Of a stretch of 64,000 bases of DNA, positions 48,516 to 56,642 are shown one piece after another. The first letter of the stretch is position 1; each line of letters starts with the position of its first letter. Below the pieces are notes generated by a model. That model saw only the letters and a list, made by a program, of their open reading frames with translations. It was not told where the DNA came from and made no database searches. This DNA comes from Streptomyces spectabilis (lineage in GTDB: Bacteria; Actinomycetota; Actinomycetes; Streptomycetales; Streptomycetaceae), in assembly GCF_008704795.1 (NCBI RefSeq), contig NZ_CP023690.1, forward strand, positions 3,544,501-3,608,500, read 5' to 3'. A program made the position numbers and the translations under genes.

Positions 48516-49660
48516 GAGCGGGTCCGGCACAGTTCCCGACCCATGAGTGTGGTCATGGCCTGCTGGGTGTCCTGGCCGCCGTCACTGGTGACGTACACCA
48601 CGGCGGTCCGGGTCCCGTCTCGGGTGGCGCCACCCCAGGTGACATAGCCGAGGAGTTCGCCCCGGTGGCCGAAGTAGCTGCCGCCACAGGGCAACGGAAT
48701 CTCGGCAAGACCGAGTCCATACCTCACGCCCAGCTCGGGCGCGGGCATGGTGGTCGTCATCTCGTCGAGCTGCGCCGGAGCCAGCAGACGGCCGCCGAGC
48801 AGCGCGGCATAGAACCGGTTCAGGTCGTGTGCGGTGCTGATGATCGAGCCGGAGCCGACGGCCATACTCGGATTGAGGGTCGTGACGTCGATGCTCCTGT
48901 CGGTGCCGAACGCGGCGTAGCCCCGGGCGTTGGGACCCAGGATGAACGGGAAGGTGTCGGGCGTCGTCGTGTCCGTCAGGCTCAGTGGACGGATGATCCG
49001 GTCGTGCACCTCCGTTGCCCAACTACGGCCGGTGACCTTATGGATGATCATGGCGGCGATGGTGTAGTTGGTGTTGGAGTACGACCAGCCACGGCCCGGC
49101 GGGAAGTCGGGTCGGTTCCGCATCGCCCGCTCCACCAACTCCTCGGCGGTGTAGGTGCGATACCGCTCGGCCCGATAGCCGTTTGCGCTGTTCAACGCGG
49201 GAATCTCCGGCTTGACGTCAGGGATGCCGCTGGTGTGCTGCAGCAGCTGCCGTACGGTGATTTGGCTGCCGTCGTTGCCGTTGCCCCGGACCACTCCCGG
49301 CAGCCACTGCTCGACGGTGTCTTCCAGGGACATTCGCCCCTCGCCGACGAGTTGCAGCACGACCGTGGCGGTTAAGGTCTTGGTGGCACTGCCGATCCGG
49401 AACCTGCCGTCCCGCGGCATCGGCCTCCCTGTGTTCATCGCGGCCGTCCCGGCGTACGCGCTGTCGCGTGCGTCCGGTGACGCCACCTCGGCGTGCACAC
49501 CGACGGCCCCGGTGTGGTGGATCGCCTCCACCTGCCATTTGAGCGGATCGGCCGGCCGCGGCTTCGCCGCCGCCGTGGGCGCGGTCGATGCGACGAGGAC
49601 GGCTGTAGCCAGGCTGGTCAGGACGAGCAGGCCTCGCCGACGCCTTCTTAACCCATGCAT
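48512..49660 (-). CDS. Secreted serine hydrolase (class C beta-lactamase/DD-peptidase fold)
   Basis: 382 residues. Signal peptide with Arg-rich start and VLVASTAPTAAA cleavage region (about residue 32). Active-site motifs of the R61 DD-carboxypeptidase/AmpC group: S91-A-T-K94, Y194-S-N196 and H332-R-G334. It probably hydrolyses D-Ala-D-Ala or related amides or esters outside the cell; activity cannot be decided. The ATG at 49660 has an AAGGGG ribosome binding site; the open frame upstream is discarded. Codons 4 and 96 are TTA, and AGA/AGG occur next to codon 4, unlike neighbouring genes. Its TAG stop lies inside the IS end, so its last codons may have been altered by the insertion. Confidence 0.88.
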   Translation of the reverse strand: MHGLRRRRRGLLVLTSLATAVLVASTAPTAAAKPRPADPLKWQVEAIHHTGAVGVHAEVASPDARDSAYAGTAAMNTGRPMPRDGRFRIGSATKTLTATVVLQLVGEGRMSLEDTVEQWLPGVVRGNGNDGSQITVRQLLQHTSGIPDVKPEIPALNSANGYRAERYRTYTAEELVERAMRNRPDFPPGRGWSYSNTNYTIAAMIIHKVTGRSWATEVHDRIIRPLSLTDTTTPDTFPFILGPNARGYAAFGTDRSIDVTTLNPSMAVGSGSIISTAHDLNRFYAALLGGRLLAPAQLDEMTTTMPAPELGVRYGLGLAEIPLPCGGSYFGHRGELLGYVTWGGATRDGTRTAVVYVTSDGGQDTQQAMTTLMGRELCRTRS

Positions 49661-49879
49661 GGCGACCCCTTCTGTGTTCAGGTTGCGCGCGTTCAGGGAC
49701 CGCTCAAGCTGTGGCCCGAGACTGCGTCGCCCCCGAATGCGGCGGTCGGCGACCATCCCACCAGCGGAGGGGGGATCGGCCCATCCGGCTTCCCCCCTGA
49801 CGTACCGATGCGCTGTCGTCAGGGTGGTGTCGGGGGTTACCCCCCGTAAGGATGCTGAGGCTTTCCCCGGCCGGCCCCG
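49661..49879. other. Gene-free upstream region of the serine hydrolase
   Basis: No gene. Should hold the hydrolase promoter (minus strand); I see no convincing -35/-10 pair. A GGGGGTTACCCCC-like palindrome occurs at about 49832-49846. Confidence 0.4.
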
Positions 49880-49914
49880 ACCAGCAAGATCACGATCTAC
49901 GGCTGGAGTACTAG
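49880..49914. repeat. Outer right end, solo
   Basis: 29 bases (49886-49914) perfectly inverted relative to the left end, plus TCTTGCTGGT shared with the inner right end. No transposase adjoins it on this side. Confidence 0.9.
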
Positions 49915-49979
49915 GCTGGGGAGCGTCTCGGGGGCACGACTGCGGACACGACAGGCGGACACGACATGGGGGATGCGGC

Positions 49980-51146
49980 ATGACCAACGGCAACCACGAC
50001 GGCGCGGACCACGGGGACAGCGGGCAGGAGAGCGTGCCCAGCCGACAGCGCAGGCGCTTCCCCGGCATCTCGTCCCGGGCGTACGAGCACCCGGCGGACC
50101 GCTCGGCCCTGGTGGCCCTGCGCAAGCTCACCGGGTTCGACACGGTCTTCAAGGCGCTCAGCGGGCTGCTCCCGGAGCGCAGCCTGAGGCTGCTGTTCCT
50201 CTCGGACTCCGTGCGCGTGTCCGACGCCCAGTTCGCGCACCTCAACGACATGCTGCGGGACGCCTGTTACATCCTGGACCTGGAGAAGGTCCCGCCGATG
50301 TACGTCACGCAGGACCCGAAGCCGAACGCGATGTGCATCGGCCTCGACGAGCCGATCATCGTGGTCACCACCGGCCTGGTCGAGCTGCTCGACGAGGAGG
50401 AGATGCGCGCGGTCGTCGGCCACGAGGTGGGCCACGCCCTGTCGGGCCACTCCGTGTACCGCACGATCCTGCTGTTCCTGACGAACCTCGCCCTGAAGGT
50501 CGCGTGGATCCCGCTCGGCAATGTGGCGATCATGGCGATCGTGACCGCGCTGCGCGAGTGGTTCCGCAAGTCGGAGCTGTCCGCGGACCGCGCGGGCCTG
50601 CTCGTGGGCCAGGACATCCAGGCGTCCATGCGCGGCCTGATGAAGATCGCGGGCGGCAACCACCTGCACGAGATGAACGTGGACGCGTTCCTGGAGCAGG
50701 CCGAGGAGTACGAGGCGGGAGGCGACCTGCGCGACTCCGTCCTGAAGATCCTGAACGTGCTGCCGCGCTCCCACCCCTTCACCACCGTGCGCGCCGCCGA
50801 GCTGAAGAAGTGGGCCGCGACCCGCGACTACCAGCGCATCATGGACGGCCACTACCCGCGCCGCCAGGAGGACAAGGACACCTCCGTCAGCGACTCCTTC
50901 CGGCAGTCGGCGTCGTCGTACGCGGACAACGTGCGCAACAGCAAGGACCCGCTGATGAAGCTGGTATCGGACATCGCGGGCGGCGCGGGCGACCTCGGCG
51001 GGAAGCTGCGCGGCCGCTTCACCGGGCAGGGCGGCGGCTCATCCGACCGCTCCGGCGAAGGCCGCGAAGGCGGCGGAGACGGGACCGGGAGCGGGAGCGG
51101 CAACGGGTCCTCCGGCGGGCCCTCCGACGGCTCCGGCGGGAAGTAG
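49980..51146 (+). CDS. M48 family metalloprotease
   Basis: 388 residues. The zinc site is H148-E-x-x-H152 (VVGHEVGHALSGH) with third ligand E199 (KSELSADRAG). Two hydrophobic stretches (ILLFLTNLALKVAW and LGNVAIMAIVTAL, about 162-190) between the ligands may anchor it in the membrane as in HtpX-like proteins. A Gly/Ser-rich tail follows. ATG 49980 has GGGGGATG upstream. Such proteases degrade misfolded membrane proteins or process exported ones. It is convergent with the SCO2583-like gene, and the transposon block lies 65 bases upstream of its start, possibly affecting its promoter. Confidence 0.9.
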   Translation: MTNGNHDGADHGDSGQESVPSRQRRRFPGISSRAYEHPADRSALVALRKLTGFDTVFKALSGLLPERSLRLLFLSDSVRVSDAQFAHLNDMLRDACYILDLEKVPPMYVTQDPKPNAMCIGLDEPIIVVTTGLVELLDEEEMRAVVGHEVGHALSGHSVYRTILLFLTNLALKVAWIPLGNVAIMAIVTALREWFRKSELSADRAGLLVGQDIQASMRGLMKIAGGNHLHEMNVDAFLEQAEEYEAGGDLRDSVLKILNVLPRSHPFTTVRAAELKKWAATRDYQRIMDGHYPRRQEDKDTSVSDSFRQSASSYADNVRNSKDPLMKLVSDIAGGAGDLGGKLRGRFTGQGGGSSDRSGEGREGGGDGTGSGSGNGSSGGPSDGSGGK

Positions 51147-51173
51147 GCCCGGCCGCGCGCCGAAGCCCCGGGG

Positions 51174-52238
51174 CTACAGCCTGGGCTCGGCCGCCCCCGC
51201 GAGGGACCCGCACAGCGCCGTCGTCTGCCCCGTCGCGAACGGGTCGGTGCCCGCGGGGCCGCCGGGACCCGCCTTCTGGCCCGCGAGCAGCGGCCGCAGC
51301 CGGTGCGTGGTGTCGGCCGCGCAGCTGAGCGGCCCGGCCTGGACGTGCGACACGAGCAGCTCGGCCTGGTGCATGCGCAGGTCGTCGCGGTCGAAGCGGA
51401 AGTGCAGCTCGCGGCGGACGGTGAACAGCGAGGCGCGCGCGTGGCTCCCGGCGCCCGCGGGCCGCAGCGCGTAGACGAAGGTGTGGTCGGAGGCCACTTC
51501 GAGGGTCTCCTTGTCGGTCTCGCCGGCGCGCAGCGAGCCGTGCACGCGCACGCCCGGGTCGGCGAGCGCGGCCCGCGCCGGGTCGAACCGCACCAGCCAG
51601 CCGGTGGGCGCGTGCCGCCCGTCGGCGGCGGGGTGCCTGAAACTGCGGTCGAACTGGTCGAGTTGGGCGGGGTCGAGCAGCACCCGGGCGGAGCGCACGG
51701 CACGGCCGCTGAGCACGTCCGGGTCGAGCGAGGACTCGACGAGGTAATCCTTGGCGGTGGCGAGCGCGGCGACGACCTGGTCCTCGGAGAAGTGCGCGGT
51801 GCGGCGGGCGGCGGGCAGGGCGATGCCGCTGGCGCCGACGCCGAACTGCGCGGCCGGGCTCTTCGCGAACAGGTCGGCGATCTTCTCGGTGCCGGGCACG
51901 CGGCCCTGCGGGGCGAGCGGGATGACGGTCATGCGCAGCGGCTCGGGGCGGCGCCCGGCAGGGGTCTCGTACGGGTGGCGCACGCCCATGTAGACGGCGG
52001 TGCCGAAGGCGACGGCGATGAGGACGACGAGGATCACCACTTGCCGGGAGAGCCGTCGGTGGGGGTTCGGCCTGCGGCGGACGGCGCGCGCGTGGTCGCC
52101 CATGCGCTCGCGCGCGGAGAACTCCTGTAATCGCGCAGCGCGTACGAACGACTCGTCGAAGACGACGGATCGGTACTCGTCCTCACCTCCGGGAGCGCCC
52201 TCGGGTGTCCCCGCAGGTGGTTCTCCTGGCCCGCCCAT
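51174..52238 (-). CDS. Membrane protein of the SCO2583/SCO2584-like pair, larger member
   Basis: 354 residues: cytoplasmic N-terminus with the motif EYRSVVFDESFVRAARLQEF (21-40), a membrane span (VVILVVLIAVAFGTAVYMGV, about 66-86), and a large outer domain with two Cys (LSCAAD, ALCGSL) that may form a disulphide. Shares 17 of 25 residues of its N-terminal motif with the next gene upstream. From memory this pair corresponds to SCO2583/SCO2584, one of which is a partner of the spore-wall synthesising complex. Which is which I cannot settle. Confidence 0.78.
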   Translation of the reverse strand: MGGPGEPPAGTPEGAPGGEDEYRSVVFDESFVRAARLQEFSARERMGDHARAVRRRPNPHRRLSRQVVILVVLIAVAFGTAVYMGVRHPYETPAGRRPEPLRMTVIPLAPQGRVPGTEKIADLFAKSPAAQFGVGASGIALPAARRTAHFSEDQVVAALATAKDYLVESSLDPDVLSGRAVRSARVLLDPAQLDQFDRSFRHPAADGRHAPTGWLVRFDPARAALADPGVRVHGSLRAGETDKETLEVASDHTFVYALRPAGAGSHARASLFTVRRELHFRFDRDDLRMHQAELLVSHVQAGPLSCAADTTHRLRPLLAGQKAGPGGPAGTDPFATGQTTALCGSLAGAAEPRL

Positions 52239-52359
52239 ACCTTCAGGGTAGGTCTCCGGGACGCGCGGTAAACGCCCTGGTACACGACAAGTTCTGACAA
52301 CTCTTCACGTGCCGCGTCAACGCGTTCGCCGAGCTCGCGCGGGGGTTCGCGGGACGGTG

Positions 52360-52995
52360 TCAGGGCGTGCGCGGCTCCGCCGGTACGGCGGGCTGGCCGA
52401 ACTCCGCCGACGCGGAGGGGCCGCCGGTCTCGCCCGCGCCCCTGGTCTGCTCGACCTCGGTGGTCGCGGGCGGGGGTATGCGGTCCTGGCGGCCCGACGA
52501 CGCGCCCCGGTACACCGCGGCGAAGGCGAAGGCCACCATGCCTATGCCCATCAGGAGGGCGAGCATCCAGGCGACGGGGCGGTGCCAGCGGACCCTGGCG
52601 CCGCGCCGGCCGTAGCGCCCGCGGCCGTCCTCCAGGAGCTCCGCTTCGTCGAGGTCGTCGAACTCGTCGAACTCGTCGGCGTCACGGCCGGGGCCGAAGG
52701 CGCCGTCGTCCGGGCCGTATCCGTCGTAGGCGTGGTCGTCGAAGTCGTCGTCCGCGGCTTCCCGCCCGTCGGCGCCGGAGCGGCGGGCGCGGCCGCGGCG
52801 GGCCTCGGCCTCGGCGCGGGCCTGGGCGGCGGCCAGGAGGCGCTCCACGGCGGTGGGTTCGTGGATCCGCGCGGCCCGCACGAACTCCTCGTCGAAGACC
52901 ACGGAGGCGAACTCGTCGTCCGCACCCCCGTGGTCGCGGTCGTCGTCGGGCTCCCCGCCGCCCGGAAGCGGCGTGCCCCCCACGTCCTCCGGCAC
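52360..52995 (-). CDS. Membrane protein of the SCO2583/SCO2584-like pair, smaller member
   Basis: 211 residues from a GTG. The acidic N-terminus carries EFASVVFDEEFVRAARIHEP (28-47), then an Ala/Arg helix, a second acidic stretch (DDFDDHAYDGYGPDD, DEFDEFDDLDEAE), a membrane span (VAWMLALLMGIGMVAFAFAA, about 146-166) and a short outer tail. It is encoded 121 bases upstream of its larger relative on the same strand, and next to proA. Probably assembles with the larger member through the shared motif (inference). Confidence 0.75.
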   Translation of the reverse strand: MPEDVGGTPLPGGGEPDDDRDHGGADDEFASVVFDEEFVRAARIHEPTAVERLLAAAQARAEAEARRGRARRSGADGREAADDDFDDHAYDGYGPDDGAFGPGRDADEFDEFDDLDEAELLEDGRGRYGRRGARVRWHRPVAWMLALLMGIGMVAFAFAAVYRGASSGRQDRIPPPATTEVEQTRGAGETGGPSASAEFGQPAVPAEPRTP

Positions 52996-53097
52996 GCGTC
53001 CAGCGTAGACCTGGGGGGTGGATTTGGGCAGACGGAAAGGGAATTCAGGGGTTGTGACCCCGAACGCCCCCGCCCGTCGGCCGGGCGCGGGGACGCC

Positions 53098-54384
53098 TCA
53101 GCGCACGTGTCCGTCGCCGGTCACGATGTACTTCGTCGAGGTCAGTTCCGGAAGGCCCATCGGACCGCGCGCGTGCAGCTTCTGCGTGGAGATGCCGATC
53201 TCGGCGCCGAAGCCGAACTGGCCGCCGTCGGTGAACCGGGTGGAGGCGTTCACGGCGACCGTCGTGGAGTCCACGAGCTGGGTGAAGCGGCGGGCGGCCT
53301 GCTGCGAGGTGGTGACGATGGCCTCGGTGTGCCCGGAGGTCCACAGGCGGATGTGCTCCACGGCCTGCTCCAGGGAGTCGACGACCGCGGCCGCGATGTC
53401 GTACGAGAGGTACTCGGTCTCCCAGTCCTCCGCGGTCGCCGGTACGACGGTGGCCTTCGAGCCGGGGGCGTGGGCCTGGACGCGCTCGTCGGCGTGCACG
53501 GTCACGCCCGCGTCGGCCAGGGCGTCCAGGGCGCGCGGCAGGAAGGCGTCGGCGATGTCCGCGTGCACGAGGAGGGTCTCGGCGGCGTTGCAGACGCTGA
53601 CGCGCTGGGCCTTGGAGTTGATCAGGATCTCGACGGCCGTGTCGAGGTCGGCGTCCTTGTCCACGTAGACGTGGCAGTTGCCGGTGCCGGTCTCGATGAC
53701 GGGGACGGTGGACTCCTCGACGACGGTCTTGATCAGCGAGGCGCCGCCGCGCGGGATCAGCACGTCGACGAGGCCGCGGGCGCGCATCAGCTCGCGGACG
53801 GATTCGCGGCTCTCGCCGGGCACGAGCTGAACGGCGTCGGCGGGGAGCCCGGCGCCCCCGACGGCGTCGCGCACCACGCGCACCAGCGCGGTGTTGGAGG
53901 CGTACGCGGAGGACGAACCGCGCAGCAGCACCGCGTTGCCGGACTTCAGGCAGAGGGTCGCGGCGTCCACGGTGACGTTCGGGCGGGCCTCGTAGATGAT
54001 GCCGACGACGCCGAGGGGGACGCGGACCTGGCGCAGGTCGATGCCGTTGGGCAGCGTGGAGCCGCGCACGACCTCGCCAACGGGGTCGGGCAGCGCGACG
54101 ACGTCCCGCACGTCGGCGGCGATGGCCCGTACGCGCTCGGGCGTGAGCGTGAGCCGGTCGACGATCGCCTCGCTGGTCCCGGCCGCGCGGGCGCGCTCGA
54201 CGTCCTCGGCGTTGGCCTCGACGATCTCCGCCGTGCGCACTTCGAGGGCGTCGGCGATGGCGAGCAGCGCGTCGTCCTTCGCGGCCCGCGGCAGCGGCGC
54301 GAGCTGCGCGGCGGCGGCCCGGGCGCGGTAGGCGGCCTGGGCGACCGGGGTCATGTTGTCGTACGGCGAGAGCGGCGCGGTCAT
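53098..54384 (-). CDS. proA: Glutamate-5-semialdehyde dehydrogenase (gamma-glutamyl phosphate reductase)
   Basis: 428-residue NADPH-dependent enzyme, second step of proline synthesis. Aldehyde-dehydrogenase fold with the ProA-specific strings [20 protein letters not shown] (about 107-126) and [16 protein letters not shown], and the catalytic Cys in [11 protein letters not shown] (about 262-272). Length is normal. It is separated from proB by a small hypothetical gene, all on the same strand, as I recall from other streptomycetes. Confidence 0.95.
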   Translation of the reverse strand: MTAPLSPYDNMTPVAQAAYRARAAAAQLAPLPRAAKDDALLAIADALEVRTAEIVEANAEDVERARAAGTSEAIVDRLTLTPERVRAIAADVRDVVALPDPVGEVVRGSTLPNGIDLRQVRVPLGVVGIIYEARPNVTVDAATLCLKSGNAVLLRGSSSAYASNTALVRVVRDAVGGAGLPADAVQLVPGESRESVRELMRARGLVDVLIPRGGASLIKTVVEESTVPVIETGTGNCHVYVDKDADLDTAVEILINSKAQRVSVCNAAETLLVHADIADAFLPRALDALADAGVTVHADERVQAHAPGSKATVVPATAEDWETEYLSYDIAAAVVDSLEQAVEHIRLWTSGHTEAIVTTSQQAARRFTQLVDSTTVAVNASTRFTDGGQFGFGAEIGISTQKLHARGPMGLPELTSTKYIVTGDGHVR

Positions 54385-54474
54385 GGGGGCAGGGTAACCG
54401 CGCGTCCCGGGCCGTCCAGCCGGTATCCCACTCCGCGAGACATGGCCGGTAATGACCAGTGGGCGTAACCCCGC

Positions 54475-55002
54475 CTAGAAGGGGTGGACGCCGACCGGTG
54501 TCGCGGGCAGCGGCCCGTACCCCTCCGCGATCCGCTGGTGATAGGTGTCGCGGTCGATCACTTCGAGGCCGACGATCTCCCAGGGGGGAAGCCGTGCGGT
54601 CTGCCGGTGCTCGCCCCACAGGCGCAGCGCGACCGCCGCGGCGTCGTGCAGGTCGCGGGCCTCTTCCCAGTAGCGGATCTCCGCGTGGTCGTGCGCGTAC
54701 CGGCTGGTCAGCAGAAAGGGGTGGTCGTGGGCGAGCTGTTCGAGGCCCCGCCTGACCTCCTGGAGCGGGGTCCTGGCACCGGAGACGCTGAGGGTCACGT
54801 GCCACAGGCGCGGCGCCTCGGCGCGCTCGCCGCCCGTGTCGCCGGGGCTCTCGTCCGGCTGCCGCGCGGCCGGCTCCCGGCCTTGGCCCTCGCCCGCGTC
54901 CTCGGCGTACGTCGCCCCCGCGGCGACGCTCGTCAGGGCGCGCTCAGCCGACCCGCGGGACGCCGCCCCTGGGCGCACTCGTCTCACGACGGCCTCCTTC
55001 AA
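54475..55002 (-). CDS. Conserved hypothetical protein between proA and proB
   Basis: 175 residues. The N-terminal 65 are Arg/Glu/Gly-rich and probably disordered. The remainder (RLWHVTLSVSGARTPLQEVR ... WGEHRQTARLPPWEIVGLEV) has an alternating strand-helix pattern that could be a small ferredoxin-like or ACT-like fold, with no catalytic residues evident. It is within the pro region on the same strand. A pair of 13-bp direct repeats lies just before its start and may be its operator. Function not recognised. Confidence 0.7.
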   Translation of the reverse strand: MKEAVVRRVRPGAASRGSAERALTSVAAGATYAEDAGEGQGREPAARQPDESPGDTGGERAEAPRLWHVTLSVSGARTPLQEVRRGLEQLAHDHPFLLTSRYAHDHAEIRYWEEARDLHDAAAVALRLWGEHRQTARLPPWEIVGLEVIDRDTYHQRIAEGYGPLPATPVGVHPF

Positions 55003-55019
55003 CCAGTCCTCATGCGGAT

Positions 55020-55046
55020 ACGCAACGGTCGTTACGCAACGGTCGT
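55020..55046. repeat. Direct repeat ACGCAACGGTCGT x2
   Basis: Two identical 13-base copies at 55020-55032 and 55034-55046, 14-base period, just upstream of the gene between proA and proB. Could bind a dimeric regulator on one face of the helix only partly (14 bp is 1.3 turns); uncertain. Confidence 0.6.
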
Positions 55047-55186
55047 GCGGAACTGCCTTGTCACAAAGTTGAGCAGGACAAGCGGTCCCTCGGGGCGATT
55101 TTCCGGAGTTTCCCCTCGGGCGGGCCGGTCCGGGGAAGGCGTTCGCGCCTGTTTTCGGCCTGTTTTCCGCTGGTGCCGGTGGGGTC

Positions 55187-56308
55187 TCAGGGGTGCAGGA
55201 CCACCAGGTCGTCCCGGTGGATCACTTCGCGCTCGTACGCGGGGCCGAGCTCGCGGGCCAGCTCGCGCGTGGAGCGGCCGAGGAGCCGGGGCAGCTCCTT
55301 GGCGTCGAAGTTCACCAGGCCGCGGGCGACGGCATGCCCGGCGGGGTCCCGCAGCTCCACCGGGTCGCCCGCGATGAAGTCGCCCTCGACGGCCGCGATG
55401 CCCGCGGGCAGGAGCGACTTGCGGGCCTCCACGACCGCGCGGACGGCCCCGTCGTCGAGCGAGAGGGCGCCCCGGGGCGCGGAGGCGTGCTGGAGCCACA
55501 GCAGGCGGTCCGCCGAGCGCCGCCCGGTGGCGTGGAAGTACGTGCCCGTGTCCCGGCCCGCGAGGGCGTCGGACGCGTGGCTCGCGGAGGTCAGGACGAC
55601 GGGGATGCCCGCGGCCGCGGCGATCCGGGCGGCCTCGACCTTGGTGACCATGCCGCCGGTGCCGACGCCCGCCTTGCCCGCGCTGCCGATCTTGACGTGC
55701 GCGATGTCGGCGGGGCCGCGCACCTCGCCGATGCGCGCCGTGCCCTCGGCCGCGGGGTCGCCGTCGTACAGGCCGTCGACGTCCGAGAGCAGCACGAGCA
55801 GGTCGGCGCGGACGAGGTGGGCGACGAGGGCGGCGAGCCGGTCGTTGTCGCCGAAGCGGATCTCGTCGGTCGCGACCGTGTCGTTCTCGTTGACGATCGG
55901 CAGGGCGCCCATGGCGAGGAGCTTGTCGAGGGTGCGCGAGGCGTTGCGGTGGTGGGCGCGGCGACTGGTGTCGTCGGTGGTGAGCAGGATCTGCCCGACG
56001 CGGATGCCGAAGCGCGCGAAGGAGGCCGTGTAGCGGGCCACGAGCAGGCCCTGGCCGACGCTGGCCGCGGCCTGCTGGCGGGCCAGGTCCTTGGGCCGCC
56101 GGCGAAGGCCGAGCGGCGCGAGCCCGGCCGCGATGGCACCGGAGGACACGAGCACGATCTCGCGCTCCCCGCCGCTGCGGTGCTTGGCCAAGACGTCGAC
56201 GAGCGCGTCAACGCGGTCCGCGTCGAGGCCCCCCGAAGCGGTGGTCAGCGAGGAGGACCCCACCTTGACGACGACCCGGTGAGCCTCTGCCACGCCCTGC
56301 CTAGTCAC
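55187..56308 (-). CDS. proB: Glutamate 5-kinase
   Basis: 373-residue enzyme, first step of proline synthesis; forms gamma-glutamyl phosphate. The amino-acid-kinase domain shows VVVKVGSSSLT (near 12-22), VSSGAIAAG, NENDTVATDEIRFGDND (about 144-160) and a GTGGMVTKVEAA segment. A C-terminal PUA domain (GDFIAGDPVELRDPAGHAVA, about 310-330) is present, as in the long form, which is feedback-inhibited by proline in most organisms. GTG 56308 is used; a GTG at 56293 is an alternative, and the ORF extension to 56413 has no homology. Confidence 0.93.
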   Translation of the reverse strand: MTRQGVAEAHRVVVKVGSSSLTTASGGLDADRVDALVDVLAKHRSGGEREIVLVSSGAIAAGLAPLGLRRRPKDLARQQAAASVGQGLLVARYTASFARFGIRVGQILLTTDDTSRRAHHRNASRTLDKLLAMGALPIVNENDTVATDEIRFGDNDRLAALVAHLVRADLLVLLSDVDGLYDGDPAAEGTARIGEVRGPADIAHVKIGSAGKAGVGTGGMVTKVEAARIAAAAGIPVVLTSASHASDALAGRDTGTYFHATGRRSADRLLWLQHASAPRGALSLDDGAVRAVVEARKSLLPAGIAAVEGDFIAGDPVELRDPAGHAVARGLVNFDAKELPRLLGRSTRELARELGPAYEREVIHRDDLVVLHP

Positions 56309-56642
56309 GCGCTTCCCCAAATGATCCCGGTGCTGCTGGCCCTGCGAATCTACGCGAAGACCGGGGCCCGGCGCCCCGGCATTCCCGGCCGGTGGACCGC
56401 GCGGGGTCGGCAAGCGGCCACACAGAGGGATTCCGGCCCGTGCACCCTGTGACCTTTGCCCCTATATGCGGTGATGAGCGTCACGGAAGATTGCTACGGA
56501 GGTACCCGGCGTCATACGGTCAGGGGTCTTCCTCTTATCCGGATGAGTGACGAGCCTCGTCTGTAGCAGGCCCTGCCCGCACGTCCGGACTCCAGTACCG
56601 CCCCCGCCCTGTCCGACCGCCCCCCGCCAGGAGCTCAAGCCC
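56309..56642. promoter_or_regulatory. Divergent promoter region between proB and the glycerophosphotransferase
   Basis: No gene supported. The part nearest the plus-strand gene holds TTGCTA, 16 bases, CATACG (56490-56517), a weak promoter candidate. A 30-codon open frame at about 56473 has no ribosome binding site worth citing. Confidence 0.35.

Larger units (their letters stand above)
47092..49914. mobile_element. Transposon-like block: IS701-type IS plus serine hydrolase cargo, 29-bp perfect inverted ends
   Basis: The 29 bases at 47092-47120 are the exact reverse complement of 49886-49914, and both begin with CTAG. The 2.8-kb interval contains a transposase gene and a secreted hydrolase gene, and sits between the tiny membrane genes and the M48 protease, which I expect to be adjacent in relatives. 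A third end, at 48481-48515, closes the IS itself. The block therefore looks like an IS with a passenger, able in principle to move as 1.42 kb or 2.82 kb. CTAG at each end is compatible with a 4-base target duplication but is palindromic, so not proof. Confidence 0.7.

Noticed and set aside
46500..50000. Toxin-antitoxin or phage-defence module around the IS
   Set aside because: The only cargo is a secreted SxxK hydrolase with a signal peptide; no nuclease, toxin or immunity-like gene adjoins it.
52309..54468. Plus-strand 719-codon frame opposite the SVVFDE gene and proA
   Set aside because: Antisense shadow; proA motifs are on the other strand.
56473..56565. 30-codon open frame before the glycerophosphotransferase gene
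   Set aside because: No ribosome binding site or amino-acid bias typical of a leader peptide, and no terminator follows it.
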